The translations under genes were made by a program, and so were the position numbers. This document shows positions 57,775 through 64,000 of a stretch of 64,000 bases of DNA, piece after piece. The DNA comes from Gonatopus flavifemur (lineage: Eukaryota > Arthropoda > Insecta > Hymenoptera > Dryinidae), in assembly GCA_018340375.1 (NCBI GenBank), contig JAFFJZ010000002.1, positions 16,076,001 to 16,140,000 on the forward strand. The letters are read 5' to 3'. Position 1 is the stretch's first letter; every line of letters begins with the position of its first letter. The notes beneath the pieces were generated by a model, which worked only from the letters and a program-made list of their open reading frames with translations, did no database searches and was not told the origin of the DNA.

Positions 57775-58182
57775 CACTGTGAAAAATGTGGGGATTTTTT
57801 CTTCACACTGTTGGTGGATTTCGTCCCCTCATCGCGGAGGAATTGTTTTTCCGTAAAAAAAGGAGAGAATTGTCCACTACTTTGAGGAATTATTTTGTTT
57901 TATGGGTGTTGAAACCTCCACAAATGGAGGAAAAGTCTCCGAAATTATAGTGAAAAATTCCCCATCTATGGAGGAACTTTGCTGCCACACGGAGAAAAAA
58001 GATCATGGAATGATCATCAGAAAAGATAGTAAACTGGTGACAACTACGAATTTCTGTGCACAATCGCTAACAGAAATTCGTAGTTGTCACCAGTTTACTA
58101 TCCTTTCTAGGGATCATTCCATGATCTTTTTTCTCCGTGCATCATTGTTTGGGGAAAAGTTCTACAATTAATTTTTACAGTG
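57775..58182. mobile_element. MITE, CACTGTGAAAAATGTGGGG ends, host of a nested MITE, TA duplication
   Basis: Ends CACTGTGAAAAATGTGGG and TTAATTTTTACAGTG are flanked by TA (57773-57774 and 58183-58184). The interior repeats GGAGGAA, CCTCCACAAATGGAGG and GGGGAA words. The guest at 57988-58139 lies inside, so native length is about 255 bp. The frame 57902-58171 crosses the guest and is not a gene. Confidence 0.85.
57988..58139. mobile_element. MITE, near-perfect hairpin, CACGGAGAAAAAAGATCATGG ends, nested
   Basis: Arms of about 68 bp are almost identical reverse complements: CACGGAGAAAAAAGATCATG, GATAGTAAACTGGTGACAAC and TACGAATTTCTG have exact partners. The loop is TGCACAATCGCTAA or so. CA flanks both ends (57986-57987 and 58140-58141), so the duplicated dinucleotide is CA rather than TA. 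Probably the youngest insertion in the window. Confidence 0.93.
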
Positions 58183-58188
58183 TAATTC

Positions 58189-58772
58189 ACAGATGTGGAA
58201 GCATTCGAATTCTTTTCAGCAAAAATTTGGTATCGCTAACAAATTTTGCTGTTTTTTCCTCATTTCTGCACATTTGCTGTTTGTTTTTGTAGTTTTCTTT
58301 TAAAAAGATTTCCCTGAAGATCACGTATTTCGTATTTTGTATTTTATCACATATTCTGGGATAGATTTTGCATTTCGTATGGAAAATGCAAAATGCTTTC
58401 GGAAATCTATTATAAAATACACAGTAGAAAATTTTGTGTATTTTTAACACACGTACATGTCCCAAACGGTCCACTCAAAATTTGTGTTAAATATTCACAC
58501 AAAGGGTGTGATGAATGACCACATAAGTGTTGAATTCACATTGGAAATCTGCCAGATTGACACTCATCTGTGTTGATTTTCAACACAAATTTTGAGTGAA
58601 TCGTTTCTAACACAAAATTTTTTACTGTGTTATAAACATGAAACAGACTGTGTGATAAACATGAAATTTTCTCCAAAAGAAAACCACGAAAACACATAGG
58701 AAATGTGCAGAACCGAGGGATATTCAGCAAAATTTCGCAAAAAAGCATTTTAAATGCTTCCATATCTCTGCA
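58189..58772. mobile_element. Foldback element split by a nested MITE
   Basis: CAGATGTGGAAGCATT on the left pairs with AATGCTTCCATATCTCTG on the right; further in, TTTCTGCACATTTGCTGT and, facing it, CATAGGAAATGTGCAGAA, then TTTTCTTTTAAAAAGATTT with AATTTTCTCCAAAAGAAAA. The guest 58420-58629 sits in the middle. No recognised ends. Confidence 0.7.
58420..58629. mobile_element. MITE, CACAGTAGAAAATTTTGTGT ends, nested
   Basis: Ends CACAGTAGAAAATTTTGTGT and, reversed, CACAGTAAAAAATTTTGTGT are near-identical and preceded by TA. The family phrase ACATGTCCCAAACGGTCCAC is present, as at 25766-26595, and TCAAAATTTGTGTT pairs with AACACAAATTTTGA. At 210 bp it is the compact form of that family. Confidence 0.9.
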
Positions 58773-60604
58773 TAAAACATTGAAAGTGGTAAAAAAATAC
58801 ACCCTCAGTATCATTCCAATTTCGAGAATGGAATTTTGAATAAAATATCCTTTGTGTAACGTCGAATCCTGTTGCAGTAAATACATTTTTTTGTTGTACC
58901 ACCTAAAAATTCGCTGTTCCACTCATCAAAAGTTACGCGAATGTGAAAATCAGATTTTGCCATCATAGTAAATTTTGTTTCCTCCGTAAAACATTATTTT
59001 CATCATTGATTATCAGTTTCCTCAAGACGTATCAAAGATATGCAAGAAAGCTTGATTCTCTCCGTTGAGAATCGCTTAGGGTTTCAGCATTCATTGAAAA
59101 AAAAAAAATTGTCAGAAATCTAAAATTGGCGTCAGAACAGTGGGAAAAAGATGTCAACTGTGGTTCTTATCCGACTGTCTATCATAATTTTTGATTTTCA
59201 GTCGTACCTCAAATGCGATGAGACATATGAACAAGTTTGTTCCGAGCAGAGTTGGGGAATCGAACAAACTTCACAGTGATATATAACATAAACCGATTAG
59301 TCAATACCAGCAAGTTTGATCCATGAAAAAGAAGAAGGAGTTCAATTTGAACCATTCGATTCTCACCACTGACATCAGTGACACCAGAAGCGCACATCTA
59401 TTGACCAACCATATCGTCAATCCAACGTTCAGAAACTCTGGACATTTATCCACAGCCAGAGCTGAGATATTATTTTGAATACTCCATGTTTTGTACTCGA
59501 AGTGAATATTCTGCTTTTGAAGTATTTTCAATTTTAGATTTCGAGAATGTATTAGAGCTGAACTTTTGCAATAGAAAAATATGTAAACTACCAAATACCG
59601 CGACACAAAGTTATTAATTTTATTTTCGATGCAAATTCAGGACAGTTCCATACCAAATGCTTTCTCAACTCTTCGCTACAGCGAACGAAGTTCCAATTTG
59701 AATTCGCTGTATATGTTTATTATTAAGTTCTTTTCTTTGATATTTTATTCTAATAGAGTATGAAATTCCACCCGCAGCCAAGTCATTATTCGGTTTCGTC
59801 CTCTTACTTTTCCATATTCTCGAAACCCCGCGAGCAATCTGGTGGCGAGATAATAAAGAAGGTCGTTACAAGGGAGTCTAAAAAAAAATTCATGCTCCTC
59901 GTGTTGCATGTTCTCTTCCAATGTAATTGTACCCTTTAATTTTTCTTCAAAACTGAAGAACTCGCATCCCCTGTTAACCTGTCGCCTCTGATTATCCATG
60001 CGTTGAATTTGCTTGTTCACACTGAGAAAAATTTGTATCGGTTACCAGACGACCGCATCGTTTTTTCAGTTGGAATAACTCAGAATATATTGACTGTCAT
60101 TAAGATAGTAGTAGCCAAATTAACTGTGAATATCAATTGTTGCTCAGTTTTATACATTTGTGTCAAGTTAACCCTCAGAGGGTGAACACGGATCACTCGT
60201 GCCTCGGCGAAACTTTCTCCCGAACACCTTCATTCACTTTCTCATTTGTTTATTTCGTTACATTGTTCGAACAACTCAATAAAACATCGATATAGCAATT
60301 GGTCCTGATACTAGGATAGTCAATGAAATACCACAAATTTTTTCAGATTTGTTTTTCGGTACTTTTAAGTACTTTTTAAAGCGCTTTAGACACGAATGGT
60401 CCATGTTTACCTTCCAAAGGTGCCAAAGAACACTTTACTTTTCGAGGATTGAAAAGAATATGCAATGATTCCTAAATTATTGTTGGATGTAGAAAATACA
60501 ATGCATGCGAATGAGAAGTATGAAACAGAGAAATCGAAGCTCAAATTCAATGTGATCGATTCCCAACGGATAGAAGCGTTGAGTGGAACAAAGCCGCACG
60601 GTTA
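58773..60604. other. Unique-looking DNA, nothing identified
   Basis: No paired terminal repeats are seen. Minus frames at 58536-58922, 59301-59606 and 59745-60020 are AT-rich, overlap other frames, and match nothing I recognise. Confidence 0.4.
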
Positions 60605-61125
60605 CACTGTGAAAAATAATTGAAATTTCCCTTTAAGCTCGGATCGTTTGTACGGAAAAATAATTTCTGCTGTTGATATATAGTGGATTAAAAAAGTATC
60701 TCATGTGAATTTTTCATATAGAATTCATGCATAATTCTATCCAGAAAATAATGAGATATCATTTATATACAAGTTTTATAAAATCTTTATAGATTTCATA
60801 CATACATATTATTTTAATTGTTATATAGTTTATATGGAAATTCTGCAAATAAAATTTTATGAAGCAGATACCTCTTTGAAAAACTGTATACAATGTTTAC
60901 CGTGGATTCATTTGAAAATTCCATCTTGCTGAAATTTCAATCGTTTATAGAAACAAAACGAAATTTCATATCCACAGAATTTTCAAATTATTGGTTCTTT
61001 GGAACTGAAAACATCGCTTCAAAAAAGTACTGAAAAATTAAGGGTCTCGATTGAATATTTCAGGAACATGAAAATTCCTTGTTTCAATGTAAATTATCAG
61101 AGCTTTGTAAAGCTTTTTTTCACAG
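60605..61125. mobile_element. Decayed element, CACTGTGAAAAATAATTG / CTTTTTTTCACAG ends
   Basis: Ends CACTGTGAAAAATAATTGAA and, reversed, CTGTGAAAAAAAGCTTTACA are flanked by TA (60603-60604 and 61126-61127). Subterminal AATTTCCCTTTAAGCTC has a loose partner on the right. The interior is largely non-palindromic AT-rich DNA. Confidence 0.55.
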
Positions 61126-63215
61126 TACAGTTGTATTTCTGATTCATGAGATTTGATTTCTCCACATCGTTTATTCGAGAGGATTATTTGAACTTTGACG
61201 GGAATTTATCACTAACAAAGTCAATATTTCTTTCTCAAAAAATAGGAGCTGATGTAAGGTATATAAAATGAACCTCGATTATAAATATCAGTGCAAATAA
61301 GTCAAGGAATGAATGCCTTTCGATGTACACGGGGAATAAAATCCGCGGAGGATTTCTTCAGATGAATTGGGAAGAATCAAACAATAATTAGCGAAACGTT
61401 AATCGAAATCCAATTTCGTTCACGTGAATATATTAAAAATAATGAAGCCTGATCAATGGACACATTCGAATGTTTCCAAAGTGAACAATTCGAGTGTGTT
61501 AAATTCATTCAATAAATCCTCCATGAACTGTATCGACCTATTGTATGAACTTTTCCAGAAAACAGGAGAAGTTCGGTCTCACACAGCTCGATTTAATACA
61601 TTCCGTTCCATGATGTATTCATTAAAAGTTCTTCATGAACTCTTGCAGCTGAAAAAGTATTCGTTCAGCACTTATTTTGAAGTACTGCGCTTCGCGATAT
61701 GTTTAAGCTTACTTTTCTGGAAGATATTTAACGATCGGAATCGTTATGAAAACAACTTATCGGCCCTTGAAAGGAATCGCATTATTTTTATTGTACAATT
61801 TTACGAGCGAAAGATAGAGTTTGTGATCAATCATCAGTAGACAATTCATTTACCCAACGAAACTACATTTTTCTCGAATATATATTCATTTGTAAAAGTT
61901 CATGATGAACAGAAACATTGAAACAGAAATACAAGAAAAAGGTAATTTGAAAATCTTTAGTTTCATAACGTCTCTCATTGCGAATTTGAGAATATTTCAG
62001 TGCATGATGTAAGATTATTGGGTACCTTATATCTTTCCGACTTAATATATATTTTCTTTGAAGCTCCTCTGCATGCATATTTCAAAAAAGCAAATGTACA
62101 TATACGTATACGTACATAGACATAACATGCACTTTAATTTTACATGTCACTGCACAATACGTCCTACGATTGAATTTCCATCTGCAAAAAGTGATTGTAC
62201 AATAGATTCAACGTGCTATATATCGAAAATACATTCTCTTATTCTGTCATACAGACAATTCCTAGTGGAAAACAATACAGAGCTCAAACTCGGGACACGT
62301 TTTCTTCTTTCCAGTAGTATTCTCTTACGTTTTATTTTGATCTTGCATGTTCTTATATGCGATGCACGTATCATTCATCCCGAAAATAAAATATTCTTTT
62401 CGTTTCATAATTTCAATCAGGGAATATTCAATATTTTATTAGCAATCCTCTTATTTCTATATTCTCAAAGAAATCCTCTCATCAGTGGAGAAATTCTTCT
62501 CGTATGAAAAGTATTCCCCCTTGTATTTCAATATGAAAAGAATTTGTAGGTATTTATAAATATTTTCATAGACTGAAGTTTTCTTGCTTTTCAAAGTACA
62601 GAGAAGGTTTCTTCGCTGCGCCAGAGTATACGCGAAGAAATTCGACTAACGTCACGTACGGTAAATAAAACGAATCGAGCATTATTAAAACAATATAGTT
62701 CTCCTATTACACATATTTATATGATAAAATATGCTTTGTATATCGTCGAAAAATTTCATAAATGATCGAATTACGTCGAATTCGAAGAATATCGAATGTG
62801 TTTTGAAACTTGATGAGATACTTTTATGGTGCTGCTTTTTGTTTCCATAGCTCGTTCATGAAAATATCAAGACCAGAAGTGATATGCGAGTTTTATAATT
62901 ACAGCTTTTGTTCAATTATTCAATTCTCTTCTCTGGAAATATTAAAAAAAAATGCAGAATCTCGAATAGGATACTGCAGTTTTATGAAAACTGATATCAA
63001 AATGTGCCATGAAATGATGATGAACTTTTAATTTAAGTGAAGAATAGACTTTTCCAAAATATTTTTAATCTTTGATAATAAATTATTAACATTCACTTCC
63101 GCATTTCTACTTCGCTTCGTTGTTTTGATAAAAATTTTACATAGTTTTCCACAAAATTCATCCAGTGGTATGTTAAAGAGAAGAATTTCTGTTCCTAAAT
63201 TCTAGATATTTGATA
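61126..63215. other. Unique-looking DNA with two unrecognised open frames
   Basis: Plus-strand frames at 61424-61840 (138 codons) and 62058-62507 (149 codons) lie on the same strand 217 bp apart. The second has two hydrophobic stretches in its C-terminal half. Neither resembles a known family, base composition is no different from the flanks, and no splice context was evident, so I do not call them genes. Confidence 0.35.
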
Positions 63216-63465
63216 CCCTACTGGGAATTGGTCATCGAGTTGACGGAATACTTGATAACAACTGGAAAGGTTATCCGACATCAGTCACGAAAACTCTCAA
63301 GAACCTAACGAGGATTAGATGTGGATTACTTCAGTGAGAATAAATTCACTTGGTCTGAATCAAGATTTTTACGTATCATTCTTAAGGCGACAGATAAAAA
63401 CCTAGTGCACAGATTTCAAAATTAACGTCCATCTCATCGAAAATACAACTATTTTTCTAATCCTG
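63216..63465 (+). repeat. Left part of a CCCTACTGGGAATT element (23216 family)
   Basis: It opens CCCTACTGGGAATTGGTCAT, preceded by TA, and carries ACCTAACGAGGATTAGATGTGG-type phrases comparable to CGGGATTAGGTGTGG in the 23216-25759 element. No matching right terminus was found before the window's end, so it is truncated or its right end is beyond recognition. Confidence 0.5.
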
Positions 63466-63668
63466 CACTGGAAAAAATATTTATTTCTAGAAATTAAATA
63501 TTCAATTAGGTGCAAAACATGATTACTTATGGCGAATAAATCATTTATTTGGGGCAAGCATTCCATTATTTGAATCGATCAAATATTTCATTATTCCCAA
63601 GAAATATTTTATGGAGAGAAGACAAATAAACTATTTATTTGGTTGGAAGAAATTTTTTTTTCAGGGTG
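63466..63668. mobile_element. MITE, CACTGGAAAAAATATTTATT ends
   Basis: Ends CACTGGAAAAAATATTTATT and, reversed, CACCCTGAAAAAAAAATTTC are imperfect inverted repeats. The interior repeats AAATAATTTATT and AATATTTCATT words and TTATGGCGAATAAAT, echoing TTATGGCGACTATTCAAT in the 10422-10638 element, its probable relative. Confidence 0.7.
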
Positions 63669-64000
63669 CACGAATAGATGAAAATAGCCTCTTCCACTAT
63701 CATCATTCCAACTAGTTTGGATAATTGTTGAATTAGGATTTTCCTATCAAGATTTTATGAAAGCTTTGAAGATTTTTCATTTTTCACCCTGGTATCACCC
63801 GGGCCCATTCATGCTTTCCTCAATTTTCATTAAACTCGCTTCAATTCTCTTTCATTGCGTATTATGGAATAAATCAGGCGTGAAGAGGAGGATATTTTTC
63901 GCCTGGGGATGATGCTGGTAAAATAAATCACTCTGTGAGAATGACACAATTCAACATCTCGAATCAAAAAAAGCTGCATCCTCGTATAATTAGCAATCCT
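63669..64000. other. Unique-looking DNA, nothing identified
   Basis: No structure or gene is seen up to the right edge of the window. Confidence 0.45.

Noticed and set aside
57902..58171. 89-codon frame across the nested MITEs
   Set aside because: It runs through the terminal repeat of one MITE into another; no independent coding evidence.
61424..62507. Two same-strand frames of 138 and 149 codons as a gene pair
   Set aside because: AT-rich codons, no recognisable domains, no splice or promoter context. Chance frames of this size are plausible in 64 kb of such DNA.

Overview
This is eukaryotic, AT-rich, gene-poor DNA, most likely from an insect. The mix of mariner, hAT-like MITEs and very many short TA-flanked inverted-repeat elements fits a hymenopteran such as a parasitoid wasp, but the order is inference. 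I could not confirm one intact protein-coding gene, rRNA or tRNA. Almost every open frame is short or sits inside a repeat. The window looks like intergenic or intronic DNA built up by repeated, often nested, insertion of non-autonomous transposons.

Layout. 1-3.2 kb: decayed word-repeat elements and a MITE. 3.5-4.6 kb: a 1.15 kb element with TTAA-flanked ends and a coding-like fragment. 4.7-5.2 kb: a MITE nested in a MITE. 6.4-6.8 kb: an open frame ending exactly at a strong splice-donor match. 7.5-10.7 kb: dense MITEs, including a hAT-type element with a perfect 8-bp target duplication and two host/guest nests. 13.2-20.7 kb: a direct duplication with a unit of about 3 kb. The second copy carries an extra 1.5 kb and the first has a noisy segment, so an assembly artefact must be considered. 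20.7-27.2 kb: a deep nest of elements containing a 2.5 kb foldback element and a tRNA-derived SINE-like sequence. 28.6-30.4 kb: further palindromic elements. 30.4-38 kb: mostly unique sequence with a compositionally different island near 33.1-33.9 kb. 38-43.6 kb: MITEs and one dead mariner transposon, the only recognisable protein-coding family in the window. 43.6-52 kb: mostly unique, with a CCAAGCTTGG-word element. 52-58.8 kb: another MITE cluster. 58.8-64 kb: mostly unique.

How it fits together. Two terminal signatures recur, CACGGAGAAAA and CACTG(T/A)GAAAA, usually flanked by TA, while interiors differ completely. This suggests many non-autonomous families served by one or a few TA-targeting (Tc1/mariner/IS630-type) transposases. 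Many elements are internally built from one short self-complementary word, with a different word in each family. That is the most unusual structural theme here. Coordinates were read by eye from the sequence; no alignment was run.
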